Below, in pieces: positions 25,469-35,375 of a DNA stretch of 64,000 nucleotides. A program made the translations under genes and the position numbers. The DNA is from Luteitalea sp. (GTDB taxonomy: Bacteria > Acidobacteriota > Vicinamibacteria > Vicinamibacterales > Vicinamibacteraceae): the NCBI GenBank assembly GCA_009377495.1, contig WHTZ01000002.1, forward strand, positions 62,001-126,000. The letters are read 5' to 3'. The first letter of the stretch is position 1, and each line of letters opens with the position of its first letter. Under the pieces are notes generated by a model. It did no database searches, was not told where the DNA came from, and worked only from the letters and a program-made list of their open reading frames with translations.

Positions 25469-28173
25469 GGGAAGGTCGCTCCGACCGCAAAGCGGAACTG
25501 GAACTCCTTCTGCGGTTCGAACCTGTTGTCCAGCACACCGTCACGCTGCGGATTGTAAGCGAAGATCAGTCGGAATGGCACGTTGAGCACCGGCATGAAG
25601 AAGCGCACCTCGGTGCCGGTTGACGTCTTGAACTCATCCATGCGAAACGTCTCGCCATCGCCCCGCACCTGGCCCGCATCATAGAAGAAGATGAGACGCA
25701 CGGGCTCAGCAATCGTGATGTTGTACTCGGCGTTGAAGAGCAGGCTCTTGTTGCCGCCGAGCACGACGCCCGTCGCCGCGTCCCGCGGCCCGATCGAGCG
25801 GTAATCGAACCCGCGGACGCTGTACTCGCCGCCCAGCCAGAGCCGCTCGAAGATCGGTAGCTCATCCGTGCCAGCATACGGCGCGATGAACTCCGTCTGT
25901 GCGCGCATGCCGACTGACGTGCGGTTCGTGTGTCGAAGAAACCAGATGCCCTCGAACGTCGGCTTGATGAAGTTCACGTTGCCGCCGATGCCAGCCACGT
26001 CGACCGAAGCGCTGAGCTGCTTCCCGCTATTTGGGAAAATGGGATTGTCGATCGTGTTCAACCTGATCGTGGGCGTGATCTGGCTCACGACGCGACTGCC
26101 ATCCTGCCCGAAAAGCAGCGCGTCCCGCAGGAACGGATCGTTGGTCGAATCCACCAGGTCTTGGTAGGCGGGGTTTAGGTCCTCGATGCTAATCTGCTCG
26201 TAGCTGTACTGCAGGAACGCCCGTGTGAAATCGGCGACCGGGAACCCAAAGACAAGGTTGCCACCCGTCGACCGCTGCGTGAAGGCACCGATGTACTGGT
26301 AGTACCGGCTGTGGATATTGAAGCCAGCCGTGATGGGCCGATCGAACATGAACGGCTCGGTGAAGGAGAGCTGGTAGTTGGCTGAGCGCGACCCGGCGGC
26401 GAGCATGAGCGAAAGCGTCTCGCCCCGGCCCATGAAGTTGGCCGTCTGGAACTGGAGCTGGCCGAACACGCCCTCGAACTGCGACACGCCAGCACCAAAC
26501 GTGACCTGGTTGCGGTTCTGCTCCTCGAGGCTCAGCGTGACGTCGACCTTGTTCTTCTCGTTCGGTGTCTTCTCCACCTCAATGTCTTCTTGGTCTTCGA
26601 TCGGCGTGAAGTAGCCGAGCTGATTCAGCCGCCTGACGCTGTACTTCAACGCCTCGGTGTTGAAGACGCCGCTTTCGAGCAACCGCATCTCACGTCGGAT
26701 GACGTGATCGCGCGTCGTCGTGTTGCCCTGGAAGGCGATCTTATTGACGAAGAACTGCTCACCCTCCTCTATGTGCATCGTCACGTCGACGATGGCTGGC
26801 TTGCTCTCGTCTGTATTCGCGGCGACGGGCGCGGCGTTCGGATCCTCGGTGTCCTTGAAGGCGAAGTCGGGGTACGCGGTGAACTCGGAGTACCCGCCAG
26901 ACCCATAGAGCTCCTGTGCCTTCTCGTATCCGTCTCGAACGTTCTTCTCGTTGTAGTACTCGCCCTCCTCGAGGGCGAACAGCGGCCGTAAGGCCGCTTC
27001 CTTGACGACCTTGTTCTCCGCGAAATCAACCTTCCCTATGCGGTAGCGGCGGCCCTCGGTGATCGGGATGCGCAGCTCGATCGAGCGCTTTTGGCCGTCC
27101 TTCGAGGCCGTCAACGTTCGGATCTCCGGCTGGCCCACCGTCGCCTTGAGGTAGCCCTCCTCCCGGTAGTAGCTCTGCATCCGCTGGGCGTCCTCTTCGA
27201 ACTGCTCTTCCTTATACGTGCCGCCGCCGATGCCGATGAACCGGAAGAACCCCGGTTGCTTGTTGTGCTCCATCTTGCCGCGGAGCTTGCGGTCCGACAC
27301 CGCCTCGTTGCCGAGAAACGTGATGCGGCTAATCTTGAACTCCGGCCCGTCCTCGATGTTGAAGGTCAGGTGGACGAGCTTCGGGCCGCTGGGCATCGGC
27401 TTGATGCTGTGGCTGACCTTCGCCTCCAGACGCCCCTTCTCCGCCAACATGCTGCGGATGACACCCTCGACGCTCCGGATGTCCGCCTCGCTGAGAAAGG
27501 TATCGAGCCGGATGACGGTGCCCGCCTCGCGCAGCTTCTCGTCGATGTCCGTCCGGTTGAGCGCCTCGGTCCCCTCGTAGTCGACGATCTTGACGCGCTC
27601 TTTCTCCTCCATTCTGAAGAGCGCGACTTTACCCACGACACCGTTGCTGAACTCGTAGTCCTGGACGTCCACCGCGAGGTTGTCGAGAAAGTTCGTGTTC
27701 CAGAGGCGACGAAAGTCCCCGATGAGGCTCTGCTCGATCTGCTCGCTCCATGGCGTCCAGCGGTTCTCCGACGGCCGGCTCACATTGTCCAAGGTCTGTA
27801 TGTAGTACACGTAGGTTCGTGCGTCGATGAGCGAGTGTCCCCCTTGCTCCTCGAAACAGGGGACGACCATCCAGAAGACGGGCGGCGACCCTGACGCTGG
27901 CAGGTTCGCGGGCGGCTGTGCCTCCAGATCGCAGATCTTGACCGACCCCGTCGCTTTGATGGGGGTCTGCCCCTGAGCTGTCGTGGGCTTCGGAGCCTGA
28001 CTCGCTTCCTCAATCGGCTCTGCAGGCGTGGTCGGCGCGGGCGCCGGAGGCAATGCAGGCGTCTCGGGCGTCTGAGTGGTCGGTTGCGGCGTTTGTAACG
28101 TCTGCGCGCTCGCGAGGCCCGCTGCTTGGAGCAGCGCCACGGAGGCCAGCACGACTCCCGCTCGTCTCAACAT
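25462..28173 (-). CDS. bamA: Outer membrane protein assembly factor BamA
   Basis: 903 residues, about 100 longer than usual. A signal peptide ends near GLASA, then a Pro/Thr-rich segment to about 70. A first region (about 75-165) has NRWTPWSEQIEQSLIGDFRR; POTRA repeats extend to about 500 (VDYEGTEALNRTDIDEKL, ITFLGNEAVSDRKL, IAFQGNTTTRDHVIRREMRL). The 16-strand Omp85 barrel includes the conserved ERLWLGGEYSVRGFDY segment of loop 6. The protein ends ATFPN, with two residues after the usual terminal aromatic. It inserts beta-barrel proteins into the outer membrane. Confidence 0.95.
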   Translation of the reverse strand: MLRRAGVVLASVALLQAAGLASAQTLQTPQPTTQTPETPALPPAPAPTTPAEPIEEASQAPKPTTAQGQTPIKATGSVKICDLEAQPPANLPASGSPPVFWMVVPCFEEQGGHSLIDARTYVYYIQTLDNVSRPSENRWTPWSEQIEQSLIGDFRRLWNTNFLDNLAVDVQDYEFSNGVVGKVALFRMEEKERVKIVDYEGTEALNRTDIDEKLREAGTVIRLDTFLSEADIRSVEGVIRSMLAEKGRLEAKVSHSIKPMPSGPKLVHLTFNIEDGPEFKISRITFLGNEAVSDRKLRGKMEHNKQPGFFRFIGIGGGTYKEEQFEEDAQRMQSYYREEGYLKATVGQPEIRTLTASKDGQKRSIELRIPITEGRRYRIGKVDFAENKVVKEAALRPLFALEEGEYYNEKNVRDGYEKAQELYGSGGYSEFTAYPDFAFKDTEDPNAAPVAANTDESKPAIVDVTMHIEEGEQFFVNKIAFQGNTTTRDHVIRREMRLLESGVFNTEALKYSVRRLNQLGYFTPIEDQEDIEVEKTPNEKNKVDVTLSLEEQNRNQVTFGAGVSQFEGVFGQLQFQTANFMGRGETLSLMLAAGSRSANYQLSFTEPFMFDRPITAGFNIHSRYYQYIGAFTQRSTGGNLVFGFPVADFTRAFLQYSYEQISIEDLNPAYQDLVDSTNDPFLRDALLFGQDGSRVVSQITPTIRLNTIDNPIFPNSGKQLSASVDVAGIGGNVNFIKPTFEGIWFLRHTNRTSVGMRAQTEFIAPYAGTDELPIFERLWLGGEYSVRGFDYRSIGPRDAATGVVLGGNKSLLFNAEYNITIAEPVRLIFFYDAGQVRGDGETFRMDEFKTSTGTEVRFFMPVLNVPFRLIFAYNPQRDGVLDNRFEPQKEFQFRFAVGATFPN

Positions 28174-28477
28174 CGTGAAGTCCTAAAAATAGCTCTCGTC
28201 GTACACACCGGAATGCCCTCGGAGGCTTTCCCGGTCACACGAAGCCGCCCGCGCCTCGGACGGCTCAAGCGTTCAGTCTACAGGATGTTAGACGTCGCTG
28301 AACAGAGGGCGGTCGAGCCCAAGACAAGGGGGCACGTGCAAGGGGCGAGGGGCGTCTGAGGTTTCAGGGGCCAGTTTCTCGGGTAGGGCGCCCCTTTAGG
28401 GGCGCCGTCCATGCATGGGACTCTTCTGGCGCGGCTAAAGCCGCGCCCTCCTCGCCCCTCGCACCTCGCCCCTTGTT
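28174..28477. other. Gene-free composite repeat region upstream of bamA
   Basis: A heptad tract (28331-28380 and 28452-28475, AGGGGCG/TCGCCCC type) is interrupted by a complete 69-bp REP pair at 28383-28451 (GTAGGGCGCCCC palindrome, 20-nt spacer, GGCGCGGC palindrome). The heptad arms flank the REP pair as if it had entered the loop. 28180-28320 shows nothing recognisable beyond possible bamA promoter sequence. Confidence 0.75.
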
Positions 28478-30922
28478 TTAGTCGCGTGCTGGCAGCTTCC
28501 GACCGACCTCGGCCGTGCCAACGGGACGCCACGCCAGCACGCCATCCTCGATGTACACCTCGACCTTGGTCCCCTGTTTGAGCTGACCCCGGATGAGCTC
28601 TTCAGACAGCGGATCCTCGACGAAGCGCTGGATCGCCCGGCGGAGCGGGCGGGCCCCATACGCCCGGTCGTTGCACGTGATGCCGATGACCCAATCGACG
28701 ACGTCTTCACCCAGCTCGATCCGGAGCTGCCGATCAGCGAGATTGATATTGAGCTGCTCGACGAGCAAGAGCGCGATCTTGTGGAGATCGGCGTCCGACA
28801 GCCCCTCGAACACGATGATCTCATCGAGCCGGTTGATGAACTCGGGGTTGAACGTCCGCTTGACCTCACCCAGCACCATCTCGGTGACCGACTTGCTGAT
28901 CTCGCGCGTGTCCGCCGCCTGGAAGCCAACCGACGCTTTCTTCTGGATGAACCGCGCCCCGATGTTCGACGTCATGATGACGATCGCGTTCTTGAAGTTC
29001 ACGCGATTGCCGAGACCGTCGGTCAGGTGGCCATCCTCGAACACTTGCAGCAAGATGTTGAACAGATCCGGGTGCGCCTTCTCGATCTCGTCGAGCAACA
29101 CCACCGAGTACGGGTGCCGCTTCACCTTTTCGGTGAGCTGCCCCCCTTCCTCGTGCCCGACGTAGCCGGGCGGGGAGCCAATCAACTTCGACACGGAGTG
29201 CTTCTCCATGTACTCGGACATATCGAAGCGAATGAGCGCGTTGTCGCTGCCGAACAGAAAGCTCGCCAGGGCACGCGCGAGCTCTGTCTTACCCACGCCC
29301 GTCGGACCGAGGAACAGGAAGCTGCCGACCGGCCGGTTCGGGTTCTTGAGGCCCGCGCGCGACCGGCGGATGGCGCGCGACAGCGCGGAGATCGCTTGCT
29401 CTTGGCTGACGATCCGTTTGTGCAGCTCCTCTTCCATCCGGAGCAGCTTGGTCCCCTCGTCTTCGTTGATGGACGTGATGGGAACCCCGGTCCACTTCGA
29501 GACGACCTCGTCGATGTCCTGCCGGATCACGACGATCCGGCGGCCAGGAACGTCGAATTTCTCGCGGACGTACTGGAGGTTCTCCCGGGCCACGAGCTCC
29601 TGGTCGCGATAGAACTGCGCCTTCTCGAAGTCCTTTTGCGCCACCGCATGCTCCATCTGCTCGATCGCAATGCGGATGTTCTTGTTGATCTGACCGAACT
29701 CGTCGCTGTAGCCCGCCTCGCGGAGCTTGGCGCGCGCGCCCGCTTCGTCGATGAGATCGATCGCCTTGTCGGGCAGGAAGCGATCCGTGATGTACCGGCT
29801 GGATTGATAGACCGCCGCCTCGATCGCATCGCGCGTATAGTCGACGTTGTGGAATCCTTCGTAGCGGTCCTTGACGCCCATGAGGATCTCGATGGTCTCA
29901 TCCTCGGGCGGGGCCTCGACCCTCACGGCCTGGAACCGACGTTCGAGCGAACGATCCTTTTCAACGTACTTGCGATATTCGGTCGGCGTGGTCGCACCAA
30001 TGCAGCGGATCTCGCCGCGCGAGAGCGCGGGCTTGAGGATGTTGGCCGCGTCGAGCGACCCCTCGGCGGACCCCGCCCCCACTAGCGTGTGCAGCTCGTC
30101 GATGAACACGATGATGTTCGGGTTCTCGACGAGCTCCTTCATGATGGCCTTGAGGCGCTCCTCGAACTGGCCGCGATACTTGGTCCCGGCCACAATGAGC
30201 GAGATATCGAGCGCGAGGATGCGCTTGTCCGCCAGGAAGTGTGGCACGTCGCCACAGACGATTTTCTGGGCGATGCCCTCGACAATGGCGGTCTTACCGA
30301 CGCCAGGCTCACCAATGAGCACCGCGTTGTTCTTGGTGCGGCGGCACAGCACCTGCTGGACGCGCTCCACCTCCGTCTCACGGCCCACCAGCGGATCGAG
30401 GTGGTTTTTGAGCGCGGCCTCCGTCAAATCGCGGCTGAACTCGGAGAGCAGCGGCGTTTCCTTGTTGGCCCGCGCGAGTGTCGTCTTCTCGTTCAACAGC
30501 GCGATGATGTCGTCGCGCACCGTGCCAAGCCGCATCCCCTTTTCAACGAGGATGTTGGCGGCCACGGAGCGCTCTTCGCGTAGCAGGCCGAGGAGCAGGT
30601 GCTCGGTGCCAATATAGTTGTGGAGGAGCCGGTCGGCTTCTTCTGCCGCGAAATTGAGGACCCGCTTGGTTTCCGCGCTGAACGGGATCTCGACAGACGT
30701 CGAGACTTTGTCGCGAAAGCCTGCCCGGCCCTCGATTTCCTTCCGGATGCTCTCGAGCGACAAGTGACAGCGCTGAAAGATCCGGCTCGTGAGCCCTTTG
30801 CCTTCGCGGATCAAACCGAGCAGGAGGTGCTCAGTCTCGATGGAGACGCTGCCCAACTGGCTCGCTTCGTAGCGTGCAAAGAAGAGCACGCGGCGCGCTC
30901 GTTCCGTGTACCGTTCGAACAT
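28478..30922 (-). CDS. clpC: ATP-dependent Clp protease ATP-binding subunit ClpC
   Basis: 814 residues. Two Clp-N repeats (1-150: [30 protein letters not shown]), AAA+ domain 1 with [13 protein letters not shown] and [13 protein letters not shown], a UVR motif ([15 protein letters not shown]), and AAA+ domain 2 with [17 protein letters not shown] tripeptide ([11 protein letters not shown]) in domain 2 matches the ClpP-binding loop. It unfolds proteins for ClpP. It has its own promoter (30979-31007). No clpP or mcsB is in the window. Confidence 0.95.
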   Translation of the reverse strand: MFERYTERARRVLFFARYEASQLGSVSIETEHLLLGLIREGKGLTSRIFQRCHLSLESIRKEIEGRAGFRDKVSTSVEIPFSAETKRVLNFAAEEADRLLHNYIGTEHLLLGLLREERSVAANILVEKGMRLGTVRDDIIALLNEKTTLARANKETPLLSEFSRDLTEAALKNHLDPLVGRETEVERVQQVLCRRTKNNAVLIGEPGVGKTAIVEGIAQKIVCGDVPHFLADKRILALDISLIVAGTKYRGQFEERLKAIMKELVENPNIIVFIDELHTLVGAGSAEGSLDAANILKPALSRGEIRCIGATTPTEYRKYVEKDRSLERRFQAVRVEAPPEDETIEILMGVKDRYEGFHNVDYTRDAIEAAVYQSSRYITDRFLPDKAIDLIDEAGARAKLREAGYSDEFGQINKNIRIAIEQMEHAVAQKDFEKAQFYRDQELVARENLQYVREKFDVPGRRIVVIRQDIDEVVSKWTGVPITSINEDEGTKLLRMEEELHKRIVSQEQAISALSRAIRRSRAGLKNPNRPVGSFLFLGPTGVGKTELARALASFLFGSDNALIRFDMSEYMEKHSVSKLIGSPPGYVGHEEGGQLTEKVKRHPYSVVLLDEIEKAHPDLFNILLQVFEDGHLTDGLGNRVNFKNAIVIMTSNIGARFIQKKASVGFQAADTREISKSVTEMVLGEVKRTFNPEFINRLDEIIVFEGLSDADLHKIALLLVEQLNINLADRQLRIELGEDVVDWVIGITCNDRAYGARPLRRAIQRFVEDPLSEELIRGQLKQGTKVEVYIEDGVLAWRPVGTAEVGRKLPARD

Positions 30923-30954
30923 CCGCGTTCCTACGTCATTCGAGAGCCGCCGTT

Positions 30955-31007
30955 GATCGTCTCACGATCGATATTCGCATTATACGGCGGAACCCGTGAC
31001 CATCCAA
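30955..31007 (-). promoter_or_regulatory. Sigma-70-type promoter and palindrome upstream of clpC
   Basis: On the minus strand, TTGGAT (31007-31002), a 17-nt spacer and TATAAT (30984-30979) form a near-consensus promoter. Just downstream, over the likely transcript start, lies the palindrome GATCGT-CTC-ACGATC (30955-30969), a candidate operator. The 5' leader to the clpC ATG would be about 50 nt. Confidence 0.65.
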
Positions 31008-31247
31008 CTGTTCTCGCGCTCATCCGTCGCGTCCCTCACCCTCGCGTCTTGCATCTCGCCCCTTCTGAGGGACACGCACGTTGCTCACACTCCTGTACTG
31101 CACAAACGATGCCGCGCCCCTCAACCGAATGAACGGGCATCTGAGCGTCCGCCTTTGCTGGAAACCGTGGGCAGGCCGGGAGTTCTTTCCAGTCTGATCG
31201 TACAAGATTGTCGCGCGGCGCACGGTCGTTTTCGGACAACGCAGGAG

Positions 31248-31316
31248 GTAGGGCGCCCCTTAAGGGGCGCCATCCGTGCATGGGATTCTCCTGGCGCGGC
31301 TAAAGCCGCGCCCTAC
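31248..31316. repeat. REP pair (REPIN-like), copy 2
   Basis: GTAGGGCGCCCC/GGGGCGCC palindrome, about 20-nt spacer with TGCATGGGA, then GGCGCGGC/GCCGCGCC palindrome ending GCGCCCTAC. Same length and order as 28383-28451. Confidence 0.85.
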
Positions 31317-31354
31317 TCGCGCGATCCGAGAAATCGGATGGGGCACCTAGACAC

Positions 31355-31414
31355 GGCGCGTTCGGCGAACGCGCCCTACCATGATGGCGGTAGGGACGCC
31401 TCGCCGAGGCGTCC
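31355..31414. repeat. REP palindromes overlapping the lolD 3' end
   Basis: GGCGCGTTCG/CGAACGCGCC (31355-31375) followed by CTAC, then GTAGGGACGCCTC/GAGGCGTCC (31389-31414). The lolD stop TAG is the TAG of the GTAGGGCGC motif, and its last dozen residues are encoded in the second palindrome. Confidence 0.75.
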
Positions 31415-32092
31415 GTCCGTTTTCGCCGGGTGGAGTCGCCCGTCCTCGAGTCGCAGGATGCGATCGCAGACCCCCGCCAAACGCGTGTTATGCGTGGCGA
31501 TGATGGACGTAATGCCCCGCTCGTGCTGCATCTCGCGTAGCAGACCGTGAAGCGCATCAGCCGTGTGCTCGTCGAGGTTGCCGGTGGGCTCGTCTGCCAA
31601 CAGCAACCGCGGCTCCATCACGAGCGCCCGGGCGATGGCCACCCGCTGCTGCTCACCGCCCGAGAGCAAGCCTGGCCGGTGCGTGAGACGCTCGCCCAGA
31701 CCGACACGGCGCAGAAGCTGCTCGGCCCGAGGCCCAGCATCGCCGAGCGGCAAACGTGCAATCCGGAGCGGCATCTCGGTGTTTTCGAGCGCGCTGAACT
31801 CCGGCAACAGGTGATGAAATTGGAAGACGAAGCCGACGCGCTGGTTGCGGAACGCGACCCGCTCATCATCCGAAATGGCCATCACGTCGATACCCTCGAT
31901 GACGACGCGGCCGGCCTCGGCTGTCTCCAACCCGCCGAGCACGTGTAGCAACGTGCTCTTGCCGACGCCGCTGGCCCCCACCACCGCCACCAACTCACCC
32001 GCTGCCACCTCCATGTCGAGCTCGCGCAGCACCTCGATGCGGCCGTTCGGTGTCGGATATCCCTTACAGAGGCCAGAAACGCTGATGAACAT
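31376..32092 (-). CDS. lolD: Lipoprotein-releasing ABC transporter ATP-binding protein LolD
   Basis: 238 residues. Walker [10 protein letters not shown], signature LSGGEQQR, Walker [14 protein letters not shown], and the H-loop histidine in ATHNTRLA. With LolC/E upstream it releases lipoproteins from the inner membrane for transport to the outer membrane. The C-terminal [12 protein letters not shown] is encoded by REP repeats rather than family-conserved sequence. Confidence 0.93.
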   Translation of the reverse strand: MFISVSGLCKGYPTPNGRIEVLRELDMEVAAGELVAVVGASGVGKSTLLHVLGGLETAEAGRVVIEGIDVMAISDDERVAFRNQRVGFVFQFHHLLPEFSALENTEMPLRIARLPLGDAGPRAEQLLRRVGLGERLTHRPGLLSGGEQQRVAIARALVMEPRLLLADEPTGNLDEHTADALHGLLREMQHERGITSIIATHNTRLAGVCDRILRLEDGRLHPAKTDGRLGEASLPPSW

Positions 32093-32096
32093 AAGC

Positions 32097-32187
32097 AGGT
32101 GCTAGGTGCAAGGGGCGAGGGGGGCCAGGGCTGTCTCAGGCCTCAGGGACCCACTGGTCCCTTGAGCCTCCTCGCCCCTCGCCCCTA
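32097..32187. repeat. Heptad inverted repeat between lolC and lolD
   Basis: AGGTGCT, AGGTGCA, AGGGGCG, then a 2-nt slip and AGGGCTG, TCTCAGG, CCTCAGG, opposed by GAGCCTC, CTCGCCC, CTCGCCC ending at the lolC stop codon (32185-32187). The stop TAG is the first triplet of the TAGGGGCGAGG arm. Confidence 0.88.
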
Positions 32188-33408
32188 CGAATAGCGCAGT
32201 GCCTCCGCCGGATCGAGACGGGCGGCCTGCCGCGATGGATAGATGGTCGCGAGAAAGCACACGAGCACCGCACCGCCGAGCACAATCACAAGGTCGCTCG
32301 CCTCGATCTGGAACGGGACGTGCGACACTTGGTAGACGTCCGACGGGATCGTGATCAGCTGGTAGTGGTCGAGCACGCGCGCGACGCTCACCCCTCCCAG
32401 CGCACCGGCGAGCGTCCCAATCACGCCGATCACCAGCCCCTGAAGGACGAAGATCCACGTGATGCTCCGCTTCGAAGCGCCCATCGTCTTGAGAATGGCG
32501 ATGTCCCGCGTTTTTTCCATGACCAAGAGCACGAGCGAGGCCACGATGTTGAGCGCCGCCACCACCACAATGAGACCGATCGTGATGGCCATGGCAGTCT
32601 TCTCCAACCACAGCGCCGAGAAGAGGGACTGATTCATGTCGGCCCAGTCCTGGACGACATACTGAACCCCAAGCCGCCGGGCGATGTCGGTGGCGACGTG
32701 TGGCGCACGATACATGTCGTCCACCCGAAGTTGGACGAAGGTTGGCGACGCGCGGCCGAGCACGCGCTGTGCCACGGGCATCGCGAGAAGCGCCCACTCC
32801 GCATCGACGTCGAACAACCCGAGCGAGTAGATGCCCGCAACCCGCAACCGTTTGAACCCTGGCATCACGCCCATCGGCGACAGCGACCCCCGTAAGGTCA
32901 GCATCGTCACCGTTTCGCCGACCTTGACGTTGAGGTTCTCGGCAAGCGCATCACCAATGACCACGCTGTCGAGCGCGCCATCCCTCGCGGGCGCAAGCGC
33001 CTGAAGGTCACCGGCGCGCATGGCGTCTTCGAGGTCGGTGACCTGTATCTCGCGTGCCGGGTCGATGCCCTTGACGGTGACGACCGCATCCTCGTACTCC
33101 GATCTCAGGATGGCTTTCCCAAGCACACCGGGCGCGGCACCAATGACGTGCGGCACCCGCTCGAGCCGCGAGATTTCCGTGGTCGGATCGTCGATACCGG
33201 CCACCTTCTGCACGTAGATGTGGGGTTGGGAGCCAACGATGCGGCGGCGCAGCTCACCTTGCAGGCCGGTCATGAGCGCGAGCACCAGGATGAGGGCCAT
33301 GACCCCCACAGCGACGCCAAGCGCCGAGATGAACGAGATGAGCGAGATGAACGCCTGCTTGCGACGGGCGAGCAGATACCGGAGGGCGACGTACAGCTCG
33401 AAGGGCAT
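32185..33408 (-). CDS. lolC: Lipoprotein-releasing ABC transporter permease LolC/E
   Basis: 407 residues from ATG 33408; a GTG sits immediately before it at 33411. Four membrane segments: one at 20-45 (SLISFISALGVAVGVMALIL), then a large periplasmic domain (PHIYVQK to about 265), then three C-terminal helices around ILKTMGASKRSITWIFVLQG, the MacB/FtsX-type coupling region. A single LolC/E-type permease is present, so it may work as a homodimer with LolD. It lies between lysS and lolD, a common order. Confidence 0.92.
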   Translation of the reverse strand: MPFELYVALRYLLARRKQAFISLISFISALGVAVGVMALILVLALMTGLQGELRRRIVGSQPHIYVQKVAGIDDPTTEISRLERVPHVIGAAPGVLGKAILRSEYEDAVVTVKGIDPAREIQVTDLEDAMRAGDLQALAPARDGALDSVVIGDALAENLNVKVGETVTMLTLRGSLSPMGVMPGFKRLRVAGIYSLGLFDVDAEWALLAMPVAQRVLGRASPTFVQLRVDDMYRAPHVATDIARRLGVQYVVQDWADMNQSLFSALWLEKTAMAITIGLIVVVAALNIVASLVLLVMEKTRDIAILKTMGASKRSITWIFVLQGLVIGVIGTLAGALGGVSVARVLDHYQLITIPSDVYQVSHVPFQIEASDLVIVLGGAVLVCFLATIYPSRQAARLDPAEALRYS

Positions 33409-33415
33409 CACCGTG

Positions 33416-34915
33416 TCACCGTTTCACGGGCCGCATCTGCGGAAAGAGGATGACATCGCGAATCGATGGGCTATTCGTCAGGAGCATGACGAGGCGATCG
33501 ATGCCAACGCCCTCGCCGCCGGTCGGCGGCAGGCCGTACTCGAGCGCCCGGATGTAGTCCTCGTCCATGGCATGCGCCTCCTCGTTACCCTTCGCCCGCT
33601 CGGCGAGCTGGGCCTCGAACCGACGACGCTGCTCGACCGGATCATTGAGCTCGCTAAATGCATTCGCCAACTCGAATCCACCCGCGTAGAGCTCGAATCG
33701 CTCCACCGTCTCCGGGTCGTCCGGCTTCTGCTTGGCGAAGGGTGACACCTCCGTGGGAAAGTCGTAGACGAACGTCGGCTGGATGAGATCGGCTTCCCAC
33801 AATCCCTCGAAGATGGCTTGCGTGGTCTTGCCGGCCCCTTGGTCGTCCGGCACGTCCAGGCCGAGCTGGCGCGCCACGGCCTGGGCTCCGGTCGCCGACC
33901 GCAGCTCCTCGTCGGTCACCAGCCGACCAAGGCGCTCACCGGCCCGCTCGGCCGCCGCCTGCCGGAGGGCGAGCCGACGATACGGGGGCGCAAACGAAAT
34001 GCGGTGGGGATCGAAGGTCACCTCCGTGCCACCGGTCGCCTCGCGCACCACGACCGCGAGCATCTCTTCGGTGAGCATCATCAACGACTGATAGTCCGCG
34101 TACGCCTGGTAGAACTCCAGCATCGTGAACTCGGGATTGTGCTGCGTCGAGATCCCTTCGTTGCGAAAGTTCCGGTTGATCTCGTAGACGCGCTCCATGC
34201 CGCCGACGACCAAACGCTTGAGGTACAGCTCCGGCGCGATGCGCAAGAACAGGTCGATGTCGAGCGCGTTGTGGTGCGTGACGAACGGTCGCGCCAATGC
34301 GCCGCCCGCAACGCTCTGCATCATCGGCGTTTCGACTTCGAGAAAGTCTCGCGCGTCCATGAAGCGCCGCATCGCGTTGATGACGCGACTCCGCACCTCG
34401 AAGACGCGGCGTGAGGACGTCGAGACGATCAAATCGAGGTAGCGCTGCCGATACCGAATCTCGACATCCTGCAAGCCATGCCACTTCTCGGGAAGCGGGA
34501 GGAGGCATTTGACCAGGAGCTCGATCCGCGACGCCCATATCGTGAGCTCGTCGGTCTTGGTGCGGAAGAGCCGTCCGTCGACGCCGATGATGTCTCCGAA
34601 ATCGAGCCGCTTGAACACGTCGAAGTCGCGAGCCGTGACGGAGTCCTGTCGCACGTACACCTGAATGCGCGCGAGGCCGTCTGAGAGCACCAAGAAGTTG
34701 GCTTTTCCGAAGGTCCGTACGCCGAGGATGCGACCTGCCGTGACACCGTGAATCTGGCGGGCGTCAAGCGTCGGGCCGTCGACGGTGCTGTACGCCTGGA
34801 CGAGCGCGTGCACCGTATGCGTCTGGTCGAAGCGATGCGGGTAGGTCGCGACGCCCAGCTGCTCCAACTCCTGCAGCTTGGCCCGGCGCTGCGCTATCTG
34901 ATCTGATTCGTGCAT
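33416..34915 (-). CDS. lysS: Lysyl-tRNA synthetase, class II
   Basis: 499 residues from ATG 34915 (MHESDQIAQRRAKL); an upstream in-frame extension runs through a REP palindrome and is rejected. It has the OB-fold anticodon domain (AGRILGVRTFGKANFLVLSD), class II motif 1 (SRVINAMRRFMDARDFLEVETPMM), motif 2 (YEINRNFRNEGISTQHNPEFT) and motif 3 (GGEGVGIDRLVMLLT). It ends 7 nt before the lolC start. Confidence 0.96.
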   Translation of the reverse strand: MHESDQIAQRRAKLQELEQLGVATYPHRFDQTHTVHALVQAYSTVDGPTLDARQIHGVTAGRILGVRTFGKANFLVLSDGLARIQVYVRQDSVTARDFDVFKRLDFGDIIGVDGRLFRTKTDELTIWASRIELLVKCLLPLPEKWHGLQDVEIRYRQRYLDLIVSTSSRRVFEVRSRVINAMRRFMDARDFLEVETPMMQSVAGGALARPFVTHHNALDIDLFLRIAPELYLKRLVVGGMERVYEINRNFRNEGISTQHNPEFTMLEFYQAYADYQSLMMLTEEMLAVVVREATGGTEVTFDPHRISFAPPYRRLALRQAAAERAGERLGRLVTDEELRSATGAQAVARQLGLDVPDDQGAGKTTQAIFEGLWEADLIQPTFVYDFPTEVSPFAKQKPDDPETVERFELYAGGFELANAFSELNDPVEQRRRFEAQLAERAKGNEEAHAMDEDYIRALEYGLPPTGGEGVGIDRLVMLLTNSPSIRDVILFPQMRPVKR

Positions 34916-34930
34916 AGAACAACGGGACCC

Positions 34931-34954
34931 GGCGCCCCTAAAGGGGCGCCCTAC
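34931..34954. repeat. Single REP palindrome at the nusB 3' end
   Basis: GGCGCCCC-TA(A)-GGGGCGCC followed by CTAC. The nusB frame reads through GTAGGGCGCC and stops at the TAG in the loop, so RAPL-stop is repeat-encoded. Confidence 0.85.
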
Positions 34955-35375
34955 CGAGTCGATGCCAGATGGCATCGAGCACACCGTTGACGAACTTCAC
35001 CGCGTCCTCTGTGCTGAACGCTCGGGCCAGCTCGATCGCCTCGTTGATGACCACGCGAGGCGGCGTCTCTGGTCGCGACACGAGCTCATACACGGCCAGT
35101 CGCAGGATGAGTCGGTCGATGATCGAGAGACGCTCGATCCGCCAGTTGCGCACCGCCTCGACGATGAGTGGGTCGACACGGTCGAGAGCCGAGGCGGTGC
35201 CGCGCGCGAGCGCGGCTGCCAGACCGTCACGCGCCTCGTCGCGCGGCTGGAGGTGCAGCACGCCGTAGCCCTCGATCGCGTCGTCCAGATCGACGCCGCC
35301 AACCTCCCAACCGTAGAGCATTTGCAAGGCGCTGCGGCGCGCCTGCGGCCGCGGATCGGCGGCGTCACTGGTCAC
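34938..35375 (-). CDS. nusB: Transcription antitermination factor NusB
   Basis: 145 residues, all-helical NusB fold: RRSALQMLYGWEVGG, then the conserved SIIDRLILRLAVYEL and PPRVVINEAIELARAFSTEDAVKFVNGVLDAIWHRL block. It binds boxA RNA with NusE/S10 in rRNA antitermination. The GTG start overlaps the ribH stop (GTGA), a conserved pairing. The last residues and stop come from a REP palindrome. Confidence 0.94.
   Translation of the reverse strand: MTSDAADPRPQARRSALQMLYGWEVGGVDLDDAIEGYGVLHLQPRDEARDGLAAALARGTASALDRVDPLIVEAVRNWRIERLSIIDRLILRLAVYELVSRPETPPRVVINEAIELARAFSTEDAVKFVNGVLDAIWHRLGRAPL

Larger units (their letters stand above)
30923..31375. other. Gene-free stretch between lolD and clpC with REP pairs
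   Basis: Beyond the clpC promoter it contains a heptad-like remnant at 31040-31075 and a 69-bp REP pair at 31248-31316 that is about 91% identical (six mismatches by eye) to the one at 28383-28451. A further REP palindrome begins at 31355. No coding sequence is convincing. Confidence 0.65.

Noticed and set aside
28174-28477. Non-coding RNA gene between bamA and clpC
   Set aside because: The strong secondary structure is fully explained by REP and heptad repeats that recur elsewhere; no separate promoter was evident.
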